DNA of 64,000 bases from Wenxinia saemankumensis (GTDB taxonomy: Bacteria > Pseudomonadota > Alphaproteobacteria > Rhodobacterales > Rhodobacteraceae), in NCBI RefSeq assembly GCF_900141735.1, contig NZ_FQYO01000002.1, positions 558,001 to 622,000 of the forward strand, read 5' to 3'. The notes under the pieces are model-generated. The model saw only the letters and a list, made by a program, of their open reading frames with translations. It was not told where the DNA came from and ran no database searches. The position numbers and the translations under genes are program-made. This document shows positions 36,757-46,772 of the stretch, one piece after another (the first letter of the stretch is position 1; each line of letters opens with the position of its first letter).

Positions 36757-36782
36757 CGCCGGGCCCCCGCGGGGGCTGGCGC
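36756..36782 (+). terminator. Hairpin after the ABC exporter gene
   Basis: Arms GCGCC...GGCGC outside and GCCCCC/GGGGGC inside, starting at the last base of the exporter stop codon. About 11 base pairs in total with a small internal loop. No T run. Confidence 0.6.
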
Positions 36783-36886
36783 AGAGCCATGGCGCAGCGT
36801 CATACTTGTTCCGTCGGGCCCGGTTTCGGCAGGGTCGGACGAGGCGGCGCGGAGGGGCGCCGAACGGACAGGGAGGAAGAGCAGCC

Positions 36887-38776
36887 ATGGCCTATGCCGG
36901 GTTCGACGATCGCAACGCCATCGAGGCCGAAAGCCCCTGGGCGGATCGCGACGTGCCGAAGACGACGTGGCAGATGCTGTCCCGCACCGCGGACGCGCAC
37001 GGATCGCGCAAGGCGGTCACCTTCCAGATGTTCTCCGATCCGGGCGCCCCGGACGAGACGCTGACCTGGGACGAGCTGCGCGCGCAGGTGGCGCAGACCG
37101 CGAATCTCTTCCGCTCGCTCGGCGTGGGCGAGGGCGACGTGGTCGCCTTCCTTCTGCCCAACGCGACCGAGACGATCCTGACCTATCTCGGCGGGCAGGT
37201 GGCGGGAATCGTGAACCCGATCAACCCGCTGCTCGACCCCGAGCAGATCGGCGCCATCCTGCGCGAGACGAAGGCCAAGGTGCTGGTCACGCTCCGCGCC
37301 TTTCCCAAGACCGACGTGGCGCAGAAGGCGGCCCGCGCGGTCGAGCTGGCGCCGAACGTGGAACATGTCGTCGAGGTCGACCTGCTCCGCTACCTGACGG
37401 GCGTCAAGAAGCTGATCGTGCCGCTGATCCGGCCGAAGGTGAAGGTCCGGCACGAGGCCAGGGTCCATGCCTTCCGCAAGGCCATCGCCGCCCAGCCGAA
37501 GGAGCTGGCCTTCGCCGACAGCCCCGGCGACCGCGTCGCGGCCTATTTCCATACCGGCGGCACGACCGGCATGCCGAAGGTCGCGCAGCACCGCTATTCG
37601 GGCATCGTCTACAACGCCTGGCTCGGCGCGCGCCTGCTCTTCACCGAGAAGGACGTGGAGATCTGCCCGCTGCCGATGTTCCACGTCTTCGCCGCCATCG
37701 TGGCGATGGGCGCCTCGCTCGGCTCGGGCTGCCAGATCGTCTTTCCCACGCCGCAGGGCTACCGGGGCGAGGGCGTCTTCGATAATTTCTGGAAGCTGGT
37801 CGAGCGGCATCGCGGCACCTTCCTCATCACCGTGCCGACGGCGATGTCGGCGCTGATGCAGCGCAAGGTCGATGCCGACATCTCTTCGCTGAAGCTGGCC
37901 TTCTGCGGGTCCGCCCCGCTGCCGCTGGAGCTCTACCGCCGGTTCGAGAGTGCCGCCGGCGTCACGATCTGCGAGGGCTACGGCCTGACCGAGGCGACCT
38001 GTCTCGTCTCGATCAACCCGCCGGAGGGCGAGAAGAAGGTCGGCTCGATCGGGATCCCGTTCCCGCATACCCGCGTGCGGATCGTCGACACGGCGACCCA
38101 GCGCGATTGCGGCGTGGACGAGGTGGGGGAGATCTGCGTCTGCAGTCCCGGCGTCGGGCCGGGCGACACCTATACCGAAGAGGCGAAGAACAAGGACCTG
38201 TTCTACCACTGGCCCGAGGACGGCGACTGGTTCCTGCGGACCGGCGATCTCGGCCGGATCGATGCGGACGGCTATGTCTGGATCACCGGGCGGGCAAAGG
38301 ACCTGATCATCCGGGGCGGGCACAACATCGACCCCGCCGAGATCGAGGAGGCGCTGGCCGGTCACGAGGCGGTTGCCTTCGTCGGGGCGGTGGGCCAGCC
38401 CGACGCCCATGCCGGCGAGCTGCCTTGCGTCTATGTCGAGCTGGTCGGCGGCGCGTCCGTGACCGAGGCCGAGCTGCTGGATTTCGCGAAATCCCGCATC
38501 CACGAGCGGGCGGCCCACCCCAAGCATCTCGAGATCCTGGACGAGCTGCCGAAGACGGCGGTGGGCAAGATCTTCAAGCCCGACCTGAGGCGCCGCGCGA
38601 TCACCCGCGTCTTCGATGCGACGCTGGAAAAGGCGGGCCTGCCCGCGCGCGTCGTCGAGGTGACGGAGGACAAGAAGCGCGGCCTCGTCGCCCGCATCGC
38701 GCCGAACGGCGCCGCGAAGGACGAGATCGGCGCCGCCCTGTCGGACTTCACCGTTCCCTTCGACGTGGCAGCCTGA
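36887..38776 (+). CDS. Acyl-CoA synthetase (AMP-forming)
   Basis: A 629-residue ANL-superfamily ligase. The AMP-binding loop YFHTGGTTGMPKVAQH (near residue 225) and the other core motifs EGYGLTEAT, TGDLGRIDADGYVWITGRAK and KTAVGKIFKPDL (catalytic Lys) are intact, so it should convert a carboxylic acid, CoA and ATP to acyl-CoA. About 60 extra residues follow the last motif, ending GAAKDEIGAALSDFTVPFDV. The DNA of that tail is the parent of a tandem repeat array directly after the gene (38797-39425), so the C-terminus may be evolutionarily unstable. ATG at 36887 has GGGAGGAAGAG upstream. Confidence 0.92.
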   Translation: MAYAGFDDRNAIEAESPWADRDVPKTTWQMLSRTADAHGSRKAVTFQMFSDPGAPDETLTWDELRAQVAQTANLFRSLGVGEGDVVAFLLPNATETILTYLGGQVAGIVNPINPLLDPEQIGAILRETKAKVLVTLRAFPKTDVAQKAARAVELAPNVEHVVEVDLLRYLTGVKKLIVPLIRPKVKVRHEARVHAFRKAIAAQPKELAFADSPGDRVAAYFHTGGTTGMPKVAQHRYSGIVYNAWLGARLLFTEKDVEICPLPMFHVFAAIVAMGASLGSGCQIVFPTPQGYRGEGVFDNFWKLVERHRGTFLITVPTAMSALMQRKVDADISSLKLAFCGSAPLPLELYRRFESAAGVTICEGYGLTEATCLVSINPPEGEKKVGSIGIPFPHTRVRIVDTATQRDCGVDEVGEICVCSPGVGPGDTYTEEAKNKDLFYHWPEDGDWFLRTGDLGRIDADGYVWITGRAKDLIIRGGHNIDPAEIEEALAGHEAVAFVGAVGQPDAHAGELPCVYVELVGGASVTEAELLDFAKSRIHERAAHPKHLEILDELPKTAVGKIFKPDLRRRAITRVFDATLEKAGLPARVVEVTEDKKRGLVARIAPNGAAKDEIGAALSDFTVPFDVAA

Positions 38777-38796
38777 CAGCGCGCGGGAAGCGGCGG

Positions 38797-39425
38797 CCCG
38801 GGCTTGCCGGGTCACCCTCCGTGTCCCGCCGGGACAGCAGCGTCGATCGGGGGGCCGGTTGCGCGGACTCGCCCGCATCGCGCCGAACGGCGCCGCGAAG
38901 GACGGGGATCGGAGGGGCCCTGTCCGGGCCGCGGGGGATCGGCGCCGCCCTGTCCGGTGATGGAGCCCCGTGGACTCGGCGGGCCGACGGCGGGCGGAAG
39001 GGTGGCCCGGGCTTGCCGGGTCACCCTGCGTGTCCTGCCGGGACAGCGGCGTCGATCAGGGGACCGGTGGCGCGGACTCGCCCGCATCGCGCCGAACGGC
39101 GCTGCGACGGACGGGGATCGGAGGGGCGCTGTCCGGGCCGCGGGGGATCGGCGCGGCCCTGTCGGGGGTGATGGCGCCCCATCGACATGGCGGCTTGACG
39201 GCGTGCGGGAGGGTGGCCCGGGCTTGCCGGGTCACCTTCCGTGTCCTGCCGGGACAGCGGCGTCGATCAGGGGACCGGTGGCGCGGCCTCATCCGCATCG
39301 CGCCGAACGGCGCTGCGAAGGACGGGGATCGGAGGGGCGCTGTCCGGGCCGCGGGGGATCGGCGCGGCCCTGTCGGGGGTGATGGCGCCCCATCGACATG
39401 GCGGATTGACGGCGTGCGGGCGGGC
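38797..39425. repeat. Three tandem ~210-bp repeats derived from the 3' end of the acyl-CoA synthetase gene
   Basis: Units begin at 38797, 39006 and 39217 with CCCGGGCTTGCCGGGTCACC, giving periods of 209 and 211 bp. Each contains GCATCGCGCCGAACGGCG, also present in the gene itself at 38694 and then at 38875, 39084 and 39295. Units 2 and 3 are more alike than unit 1. The shared order (gene tail, CCGGGCTTGCC boundary, then gene tail again) shows that the gene end and flanking DNA were amplified. No long frame continues through. This fills most of the 849-bp gap before the chemotaxis receptor gene; the last 200 bp show nothing else. Confidence 0.85.
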
Positions 39426-39625
39426 GGTCGGGGGTTTGGCCGGGCCATCGAGGGCCTTTCTTCGGGGTGGGGGCCGGGACGCGGGACGGGCAACCTCCCG
39501 GCCCGTGGGGGGTGCCGCCAGCCGGGACCGCGCCGGGCCTGGGGGAGGGCCGGCGGACCCGCCCGATGTCAACCTCCGCCGGCGTCACGGGGGGGGAGGC
39601 TCAGGGTCGGCTCAGGGGAAGCGGC

Positions 39626-41878
39626 TCAGGCCGCGCGCGGGATCCTGGCCGTCCCGCCGGAATCCAGGCGGAAGCGGGCGACCTGGCGGCCCATCTCGCC
39701 CGCCCGGGCGCTCAGATCGTGCGCCGCGGCGGTGTTCTCCTCCGCCATGGCGGCGTTCGCCTGCGTGACTTCGTCGAGCTGGGAGACGCCGGTATTGATC
39801 TCGGCGAGGCCCGTGGCCTGTTCCGATGCCCCGCGGGCGATTTCGGTGACGAGGTCCGAGATCTGGGCCACGCGGTCCACGATCGCGCCGAGCGCCTGCG
39901 CCGCCTCGTCGACCAGCCGAACCCCGTCCGCCACCTCCAGGCGGCTGCCCGAGATCAGGCCCTTGATCTGGCCGGCAGCCTCGGAGGAGCGCTGGGCGAG
40001 GGCCCGCACCTCGGAGGCGACGACGGCGAAGCCGCGGCCGGCCTCTCCCGCCCGGGCCGCCTCGACGCCGGCATTGAGGGCGAGGAGGTTGGTCTGGAAG
40101 GCGATGTCGTCGATCACGCCGATGATGTGCCCGATCTCGTCGGAGCGGCCCTCGATCCTCTTCATCGCGCCGATGGCCGAGGCGATGACGGCCCGGCTCG
40201 ATTCGGCGTCCTGCCGGGAGTCGCGCGCGATCTTCTCGACCTCGCCGGTCGTGCGGGCGGCCTCGCGGACCGAGGCGGTCAGCTCGTCCAGCGCGGCGGC
40301 CGTCTGTTCGAGGGTGACGGCCTGCGATTCGGTCCGCCGGGACAGGTCCTCGGCCGAGCGGGCGATCGCGTCCGTGCCGTCGCGGATCTCGCCCGACCGG
40401 GCGGAGAGCGCGGCGATGAGTTCGCGCCAGCGGGCGATCGTGGTGTTGATGTCGTCGCGCAGCGCCGTGAATTCCTGCGGGACGTCGATCTCCAGCCGGC
40501 CGCCGAGGTCGCCGTCGGAAAGCGCGGCGAAGCGGGCGCGCATCGCCGCGACTACCCGGTCCTGCCGGGCCTTGGCGGCCTCGGCCTCGGACCGGCGCTC
40601 GATCTCGCCCACAGTCATGTCGCGGAACTGCAGCACGGCGCGGGCGATGGTCCCGATCTCGTCCCCGCGGTCCGCGGCGCGCAGCTCGATCCCGTAATCG
40701 CCGCGGGTCATCCGCTGCAGGCCGTTCTTGATCCGCTCGAGCGGCAGCGTGACCGTCCGGGCGAGGAAGATGCCGAAGGCGACGGCCAGCGCGGCCAGCA
40801 GGGCCGATTCCGCCGCCATCACCCGAACGGTCGACCAGAGGGCCGCATCCACCTCCGCGAGGTCGCGCTGGGCGAGGATGCCCCAGCGCCGCCCGTCGAG
40901 CTCGATGCCGATGCTCGCCCCCACCACCGGGGCGCCGGACAGCCCCGGGCGATCGACAAAGACGTCCGCCTGGCCGGGCTCGACCACCAGGGGCGTCTCC
41001 AGCGGGGGGAGCGGGTCGAAGGCGCCGAGATCCGGCAGGTGGCGCAGGTCGTTGAGCATCAGCCCGTCCGGGCCCAGCAGCACGATCTCGCCCGTTTCGC
41101 CCAGTCCCGGCGCGTCGGCGAGGCGGGTCCACAGGCGATCGACGGGCAGCTGGATGGCGAGGACGCCCAGCACTTCGCCCGCCGCGCCGCGGATCGGGGC
41201 GGAGAGGAAGGCCGCGGGCGCGCCCATGCTGGGCGCGTAGGGCCGGAAGGGTTGCAGCCGCGCGGCCGTGCCGCCCGAATCCGCCTCGGCGAGGGCGGCG
41301 ATCCAGGCCTCTGCGAGGCCGGATCCCGCGAGCGGGCCCGCTTCCAGCGGCTGGCCGAAATCCGTTTCCTTGAACGAGGTGTAGACGACGCGGCCCGCCG
41401 GATCGATCAGGAAGATGTCGTAGAGCCCGTAATGCCGCCGCAGGTCGCGCAGGAAGGCGTGCCGGCGCGCATGGGTGCGATCGTAGACGCTGCCGGTCCC
41501 GGCATCGAGAACGTCCTCGCGCGCAAGCGGGTCGGCGGGGCCGCCGGTCGCGTAGGCGGCGAGGAGCGTGTCGGCCGCGCCTTCGCCCAGCGCCGCGTAG
41601 CCGTCCGCGAATTCGCGCATCGCGACGGCGATGGAGGGGGTACGGGCCAGCATCTCGACATCGGTCGACAGGCCCTCGATCCAGCTCTCGACGGCCATCG
41701 CCTCGGCCTCGGCCACGGCGCGGAGGGTCCCGGCGGCGCCGGTGCGCAGCGTTTCGCGCGTCTCGCGCGCGGCGGCCAGGGTGAGCAGCAGCGCCACGGT
41801 CAGCGTCAGCAGGGCCGGGATCGCCGGCAGCTTCAGGCTGAGCCTGAGCGAATCGAACCTTTGCACGAGCCTGTTCAT
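39626..41878 (-). CDS. Methyl-accepting chemotaxis protein
   Basis: 750 residues. A short cytoplasmic N-terminus, membrane segment near 17-37, a large periplasmic domain of about 310 residues (dCache-like, with [13 protein letters not shown] and the second-lobe [11 protein letters not shown]), membrane segment near 350-375, then HAMP ([20 protein letters not shown]) and a methyl-accepting signalling domain. The trimer-contact tip is around [20 protein letters not shown] and [17 protein letters not shown]. The ligand is unknown. A CheB/CheR-binding pentapeptide is not visible at the end ([11 protein letters not shown]). No che genes are nearby, so it is an orphan receptor. Confidence 0.9.
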   Translation of the reverse strand: MNRLVQRFDSLRLSLKLPAIPALLTLTVALLLTLAAARETRETLRTGAAGTLRAVAEAEAMAVESWIEGLSTDVEMLARTPSIAVAMREFADGYAALGEGAADTLLAAYATGGPADPLAREDVLDAGTGSVYDRTHARRHAFLRDLRRHYGLYDIFLIDPAGRVVYTSFKETDFGQPLEAGPLAGSGLAEAWIAALAEADSGGTAARLQPFRPYAPSMGAPAAFLSAPIRGAAGEVLGVLAIQLPVDRLWTRLADAPGLGETGEIVLLGPDGLMLNDLRHLPDLGAFDPLPPLETPLVVEPGQADVFVDRPGLSGAPVVGASIGIELDGRRWGILAQRDLAEVDAALWSTVRVMAAESALLAALAVAFGIFLARTVTLPLERIKNGLQRMTRGDYGIELRAADRGDEIGTIARAVLQFRDMTVGEIERRSEAEAAKARQDRVVAAMRARFAALSDGDLGGRLEIDVPQEFTALRDDINTTIARWRELIAALSARSGEIRDGTDAIARSAEDLSRRTESQAVTLEQTAAALDELTASVREAARTTGEVEKIARDSRQDAESSRAVIASAIGAMKRIEGRSDEIGHIIGVIDDIAFQTNLLALNAGVEAARAGEAGRGFAVVASEVRALAQRSSEAAGQIKGLISGSRLEVADGVRLVDEAAQALGAIVDRVAQISDLVTEIARGASEQATGLAEINTGVSQLDEVTQANAAMAEENTAAAHDLSARAGEMGRQVARFRLDSGGTARIPRAA

Positions 41879-41935
41879 CGGGCACCTCGATCGTCGCGGA
41901 CCCGGCCTTCTAGCGAGGCAAAGCTGAATGGGCGG

Positions 41936-43060
41936 TTAGCGCCGGCGCGGCCGGGGGGGCGCGGGCCGGTCCAGCGCCAGGGGCGAGCGCGAGAAGGTCA
42001 GCGGCGTGCGCAGCCCCGGCACCCCGCCCGGCGCGATCCGCAGGCCGCGCGCCGCGATCTGCGGATGCTCCAGCGCCTCGGCCACCGTGGCGATGGGGCC
42101 GCCGGGCACGCCGCGCGTCGCCAGCGCGTCGATCAGCCCGGCCCGGGTCATGCGCGAAATCGGCCCCGCCAGCAGCGGAATCAGCGTCTCGCGCGCGGCC
42201 ACCCGGCCCGGATTCGTGGCGAAGCGGGGATCGACGGCCAGCGCCGGCACGCCCAGGATGTCGCAGAGCGCGGCGAACTGCCGGTCGTTGCCGCAGGCGA
42301 CGATGGCATAGCCGTCCGACGTCTCGAAGACCTGGTAGGGGACGATGTTGGGATGCGCGTTGCCGAGCCGGGTGGGCGCCGTGCCGGTGGCGAGGTAGTT
42401 CATCGCCTGATTGGCCAGCACCCCCGTCATGCTGTCGAGGAGCGAGAGGTCCACCTGCTGGCCGAGGCCCGATCGCTCGCGCTCGGCCAGCGCGGCGAGC
42501 ACGCCGATCACCCCGTAGAGCCCGGTGAAGATGTCGGCGAAGGCGACGCCCATCTTCTGCGGGGGCCCGTCCGGCGCGCCGGTCAGGTCCATGATCCCGG
42601 ACATGCCCTGGATCAGGAAGTCGTAGCCCGCGCGGGGCGCGAGCGGCCCGGTCTGCCCGAACCCGGTGACGGAGGCGTAGATCAGCCGGGGATTGCGCGC
42701 GGCGAGGGCGGGATAGTCGAGCCCGAACTTCGCCAGCGCGCCGACCTTGAAGTTCTCGATCACCACGTCGGCGGTATCGATCAGCGCCTTCAGCTCGTCG
42801 AGCTGCGCGGGATCGGCGAAGTCGCAGGACCGGCTTTCCTTACCGCGGTTGGCGGCGTGGAAATAGGCGGCCGAGACGTCGCCCTCCGCCTCGATGAAGG
42901 GGGGGCCCCATGTCCGCGTATCGTCGCCCGCGGGGCCCTCGATCTTGATCACCTCGGCGCCGAGATCGGCGAGGGTCTGGCCGATCCACGGACCGGCGAG
43001 GATGCGGGCGAGCTCGACGACCCGGAGGCCGGCGAGGGGCGGGGAGGCTGCGTCTGTCAT
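41936..43060 (-). CDS. CaiB/BaiF family CoA-transferase
   Basis: A 374-residue class III CoA-transferase. Conserved segments are GLRVVELARILAGPWIGQTL, DLGAEVIKIEGPAGDDTR, the catalytic Asp in FLIQGMSGIMDLTGAPDG, and the acceptor-binding FEDIF-like ADIFTGLYGVIGVLAAL. It moves CoA between carboxylic acids. Substrate unknown; formyl-, succinyl- or carnitine-type uses exist in the family. The C-terminus is very basic and Pro-rich (DRPAPPRPRRR). It is adjacent to guaD on the same strand (76-nt gap) but a shared role is not obvious. Confidence 0.9.
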   Translation of the reverse strand: MTDAASPPLAGLRVVELARILAGPWIGQTLADLGAEVIKIEGPAGDDTRTWGPPFIEAEGDVSAAYFHAANRGKESRSCDFADPAQLDELKALIDTADVVIENFKVGALAKFGLDYPALAARNPRLIYASVTGFGQTGPLAPRAGYDFLIQGMSGIMDLTGAPDGPPQKMGVAFADIFTGLYGVIGVLAALAERERSGLGQQVDLSLLDSMTGVLANQAMNYLATGTAPTRLGNAHPNIVPYQVFETSDGYAIVACGNDRQFAALCDILGVPALAVDPRFATNPGRVAARETLIPLLAGPISRMTRAGLIDALATRGVPGGPIATVAEALEHPQIAARGLRIAPGGVPGLRTPLTFSRSPLALDRPAPPRPRRR

Positions 43061-43136
43061 GGCGCCATATGGCCGGCCGGTCCGGGGCGGCGCAATGGCC
43101 GGGCCGGCTTTCAGGGTCGGCGATCAAGGCCGGCGG

Positions 43137-44432
43137 TCAGGCCCGGCAGACGGGTGCGCCGTTCACCCAGGTCGCGACGATGGCGCGGTCGTCGCCCATC
43201 ATGATCGTGGGAAAGATCGCCTCCCACAGGTCCCCGGCCCGCGCCGCCGCCTGCGCGATGGCGGGGGTGGAGGCGAGGTCGAGCACGACGAAATCGGCCT
43301 CGCCCCCGGGGGCGAGGCGCCCGACCGTGCCGGAGAGATGCATGACGCGGGCCGAGCCCTCGGTCGCCAGCCAGAGCAGCTCGGCCGGGTGGAGGGGGCG
43401 CCCCTTCAGCTGGCCGATCTCGTAGGCCGCCGCCATCGTCCGCAGCATCGAGAAGGACGAGCCGCCCCCGGTGTCGGTGGCGAGCCCGACCCGCAGGCCC
43501 CGTTCGGCCAAGGTCATGTCGAAGAGGCCCGAGCCGATGAACGTGTTCGAGGTCGGACAATGGACGAGGCCGGCGCCGGTCTCGCGCAGCCGGTCGATCT
43601 CGCGCGGCTCGAGATGGATCGCGTGGCCGTAGAGACCGCGCGGGCCGAGCAGGCCGTGCGCCTCGTAGGTATCGAGATAGTCGCGGGCGGCAGGGTAGAG
43701 GCCCCGGACCCAGGCGATCTCGTCGATCTGCTCGCTCAGATGGGTCTGCATCAGGCAGTCCGGCCGCTCGGCCCAGAGCGCGCCGAGTGCCTGCAGCTGG
43801 TCGGGCGACGATGTCGGAGAGAATCGGGGCGTGATGGCGTAGCTCGCGCGGCCCGTCCCGTGCCACCGGTCGATCAGCCGCTTGCTCGCGTCGTAGGCGT
43901 CCCGCGCGGTGTCGCGCAGCCCGGCGGGCGCGGTGTCGCGGTCCATGCAGGTCTTGCCTGCCGCGATCCGCATGCTGCGCGCCGCCGCCGCCTCGAACAG
44001 CGCGTCGACCGATCCCTCGTGGATCGTGCAGAAGCTCGCCACCGTCGTGGTGCCGTTGGCGAGGGCGAGGTCCAGCGTCCGGCCCGCGATCTCGTCCGCG
44101 TAGGACCGGTCGGCGAAGCGCATCTCCTCGGGGAAAGTGTAGGCGTTCAGCCAGTCGATCAGGCGCTTCCCCCAGGAGGCGATGATCGCCGTCTGGGGGT
44201 AGTGCATGTGCGCGTCGACGAAGCCGGGCAGGATGAGCTTCGATCCGTAATCCGTGACCTGCGCCCCCGGATGGGCCGCGCGCAGGGCGGCGCCGGTCCC
44301 GACCGCGGCGATGCGCCCGTCCTCGACCAGCACGCCGCCGGCGCTGTCGACGCGGGCGGCGCTCTCCCATCCCTCGGCGAAGGGGTCGGCGGCGAAGGCG
44401 AGGGTCTGCCCGAGAAGGAGATGCGTGCTCAT
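43137..44432 (-). CDS. guaD: Guanine deaminase
   Basis: A 431-residue amidohydrolase. LILPGFVDAHMHYPQTAIIA (metal His pair), then MQTHLSEQIDEIAWV, YGHAIHLEPREIDRL, HCPTSNTFIGSGLFDM and VGLATDTGGGSSFSMLRTM match guanine deaminase, which converts guanine to xanthine and ammonia with zinc. Length and order are standard. ATG at 44432. It fits the purine scavenging theme, although xanthine dehydrogenase and uricase genes are not in the window. Confidence 0.92.
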   Translation of the reverse strand: MSTHLLLGQTLAFAADPFAEGWESAARVDSAGGVLVEDGRIAAVGTGAALRAAHPGAQVTDYGSKLILPGFVDAHMHYPQTAIIASWGKRLIDWLNAYTFPEEMRFADRSYADEIAGRTLDLALANGTTTVASFCTIHEGSVDALFEAAAARSMRIAAGKTCMDRDTAPAGLRDTARDAYDASKRLIDRWHGTGRASYAITPRFSPTSSPDQLQALGALWAERPDCLMQTHLSEQIDEIAWVRGLYPAARDYLDTYEAHGLLGPRGLYGHAIHLEPREIDRLRETGAGLVHCPTSNTFIGSGLFDMTLAERGLRVGLATDTGGGSSFSMLRTMAAAYEIGQLKGRPLHPAELLWLATEGSARVMHLSGTVGRLAPGGEADFVVLDLASTPAIAQAAARAGDLWEAIFPTIMMGDDRAIVATWVNGAPVCRA

Positions 44433-44550
44433 GCGCGGACCCTAGACGCCGCCTGACGGGGCCACAATCGCGCGGGCCGCCGGGCGCCTTGCCGGGACGC
44501 CGCGTTCCACTATGGTCCGCGCCGCATCCCGACCCGCGAAAGGGCCCGCC

Positions 44551-45960
44551 ATGACCGACGAGGACCAGCTCGCCCGCAAGGTGGAGCCCGAGGACGAGAC
44601 CGAGGAGACGGACGATTTCTCGCTGCCGCCCCGCCTCTTCGACGAGGTGCTGGACGCGGTCGAGGGCGAGGATGCCGAGGCGCTCGACGCGCTGCTGGAC
44701 CCGCTGCACCCCGCCGACATCGCCGACCTGCTCGAACAGATCGACCCGCGCGACCGCAAGGCGCTGCTGACGCTGTGGAAGGGCGGGCTCGACGGCGACA
44801 TCCTGTCCGAGCTCGACGACAATTTGCGCGAGCAGATCATCGCCGATCTCGCCCCTGCCGATCTCGTCGCGGCGGTCCGCGAGCTCGAGACCGACGACGT
44901 CGTCGACATCGTCGAGGACCTCGAGCCGGTGCAGCAGCGGGCGATCCTCGCCGGCCTCTCGCCCGCCGACCGGGTCGCGGTCGAGAAGGCGCTGGCCTAT
45001 CCCGAATATTCCGCCGGGCGGATGATGCAGACGGAAGTCGTGCGCATGCCCGAGGACTGGACCGTGGGGCAGGCGATCGACTTCATGCGCGCCTCGCCCG
45101 GGCAGCTGCCGGACCAGTTCTACCACGTGATCCTCGTCGATCCGCGGATGCGGCCGAAGGGCTACGTCCAGCTCGGCCGGCTCCTGTCGTCGAAACGCGA
45201 GGTGCGGCTGGCCGACATCCTGGAGGACAGCTTCCGGACCTTCGGCGTCGAGGACGAGCAGGGGGCGGTGGCCTATGCCTTCAACCAGTACCACCTGATC
45301 TCGGCCCCCGTGGTCGATGCCGACGAGCGGCTGGTCGGCGTCATCACCATCGACGACGCGATGGAGGCCCTCGACGAGGAGCACGAGGAGGACATCCTGC
45401 GCCTCGCCGGGGTGGGGGGCGAATCCGAGCTGTCGGACAGCGTGCGCGAGACGACGCGTCAGCGCTTTCCATGGCTGGCGGTGAACCTCGTCACCGCGAT
45501 CCTTGCCTCGGGGGTGATCTCGCTCTTCGAGGACGTGATCGCGGGGCTGGTGGCGCTGGCCGTGCTGATGCCCATCGTCGCCTCGATGGGCGGCAATGCG
45601 GGCACGCAATCGCTGACCGTGGCGGTGCGCGCCATCGCGACACGCGACCTGACCGGGTCGAACGTCTGGCGGGTGATCCGGCGCGAGGTGGCGGTGGGTC
45701 TGGTCAACGGCCTGATCTTCGCGCTGGTGATGGGCGCGATCGGCTGGGCCTGGTTCGGCGCGCCGATGCTGGGCGTCGTGATCGCGGCGGCGATGGTCAT
45801 CAACCTCGTCGTGGCCGGTCTGGCCGGGACCGCGATCCCGGTCATTCTCGAGAAGCTGAAGGTCGACCCGGCCCTCGCCTCCGGCGCCTTCGTCACGACG
45901 GTGACGGATGTCGTCGGCTTCTTCGCCTTTCTCGGCCTCGCCGCGCTGATCCTGCTGTGA
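44551..45960 (+). CDS. mgtE: Magnesium transporter MgtE
   Basis: 469 residues. The cytoplasmic MgtE N domain (about 30-135; LHPADIADLLEQIDPRDRKA, then EDLEPVQQRAIL) is followed by two CBS domains (140-265) and five membrane segments from about 315. The channel signature PIVASMGGNAGTQSLTVAVR is intact. It imports Mg2+ down its gradient, with the cytoplasmic domains closing the pore at high Mg2+. The first 30 residues are acidic. ATG at 44551. Its stop overlaps the next gene (GTGA). Confidence 0.94.
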   Translation: MTDEDQLARKVEPEDETEETDDFSLPPRLFDEVLDAVEGEDAEALDALLDPLHPADIADLLEQIDPRDRKALLTLWKGGLDGDILSELDDNLREQIIADLAPADLVAAVRELETDDVVDIVEDLEPVQQRAILAGLSPADRVAVEKALAYPEYSAGRMMQTEVVRMPEDWTVGQAIDFMRASPGQLPDQFYHVILVDPRMRPKGYVQLGRLLSSKREVRLADILEDSFRTFGVEDEQGAVAYAFNQYHLISAPVVDADERLVGVITIDDAMEALDEEHEEDILRLAGVGGESELSDSVRETTRQRFPWLAVNLVTAILASGVISLFEDVIAGLVALAVLMPIVASMGGNAGTQSLTVAVRAIATRDLTGSNVWRVIRREVAVGLVNGLIFALVMGAIGWAWFGAPMLGVVIAAAMVINLVVAGLAGTAIPVILEKLKVDPALASGAFVTTVTDVVGFFAFLGLAALILL

Positions 45961-46526
45961 GCGCCGAGGCCGAGGCGAAGGCGGTCCTGCGGCGGGACGC
46001 GCTGCTGAGGCGCAAGGCGGCCCATGCCGCCCGCCCGGAGGATTGGTGCGGAATGCTGCGCGGGGTGCTGTCGGCCCATCGGGGCCGGCCCCTTGCGGGC
46101 TACATGGCGATCCGCTCCGAGATCGACCCGCGACCGGCCATGGTCGGGGCGGCCGCGTACGGGCCGGTCTGCGTCCCGGTGATCGACGGGCCGGAGCAGC
46201 CCCTGCGCTTCCGCGCCTGGCATCCGGATGCGGCGATGATCCCGGGCACGTTCGGCGCCCATACCCCGCAGGACGGAGACTGGCTCGAGCCGGAGGTGCT
46301 GATCGTCCCGCTCGTCGCCTTCGACCGGCTGGGCGGGCGGCTCGGCTATGGCGGCGGCTTCTACGACCGCACGCTGCAGGCGCTGCGCCGCCGCGGCCCG
46401 GTCGTGGCCATCGGCTTCGCCTATGCCGCGCAGGAGGTGGCCGCGCTGCCGCAGGAGGCGACCGACGAGCCGCTCGACCTCGTCGTCACGGAAGCGGGCG
46501 TGGTGGACCTGCCGGGCCGGGACTGA
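45957..46526 (+). CDS. 5-formyltetrahydrofolate cyclo-ligase
   Basis: 189 residues. The ATP/folate motif RLGGRLGYGGGFYDRTLQAL and the upstream VLIVPLVAFD are characteristic of this enzyme, which converts 5-formyl-THF to methenyl-THF with ATP. An N-terminal LRRDALLRRKAAH helix supplies the usual basic residues. GTG start overlapping mgtE stop (GTGA), so it is co-translated with the Mg transporter; the linkage is odd metabolically but the enzyme is Mg-dependent. Confidence 0.9.
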   Translation: MSAEAEAKAVLRRDALLRRKAAHAARPEDWCGMLRGVLSAHRGRPLAGYMAIRSEIDPRPAMVGAAAYGPVCVPVIDGPEQPLRFRAWHPDAAMIPGTFGAHTPQDGDWLEPEVLIVPLVAFDRLGGRLGYGGGFYDRTLQALRRRGPVVAIGFAYAAQEVAALPQEATDEPLDLVVTEAGVVDLPGRD

Positions 46527-46656
46527 GCGGAGCGGCCCCGCGGCGAAGAGCGGCGCGGTCCGGGGACGCGAACCGGGGGGGGATCGCCCGCGATCCGGGG
46601 CGGGCCGGTCTCCCTCCGCTCGGTGCCCGGAGGCGCGGCCCCCGCCGGGAACCCGG

Positions 46657-46728
46657 CGCCTCGCCGGTCGTCAGCCGGCCGGCGATGGAGGGCGCCTCGC
46701 CGGTCGTCAGCCGGCCGGCGATGGAGGG
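46657..46728. repeat. Two perfect 36-bp tandem copies
   Basis: The unit beginning CGCCTCGCCGGTCGTCAGCC occurs at 46657-46692 and 46693-46728 with no mismatch. It lies between convergent genes (cyclo-ligase ends 46526, SGNH-like gene ends 46773). Each unit contains the palindromic CCGGCCGG. Recent slippage is likely, since no divergence has built up. Confidence 0.8.
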
Positions 46729-46772
46729 CGCCCCTCTCGGGGCCGGCCGCACCTGTCGGACGGCGTGCCGCC

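Noticed and set aside
39467-43204. A 1245-codon open frame on the plus strand
   Set aside because: It runs antisense through the chemotaxis receptor and CoA-transferase genes; low-complexity translation, an artefact of very high GC.
44433-44550. Mg2+ riboswitch before mgtE
   Set aside because: The 118-bp leader is short and shows no M-box or yybP-type conserved core.
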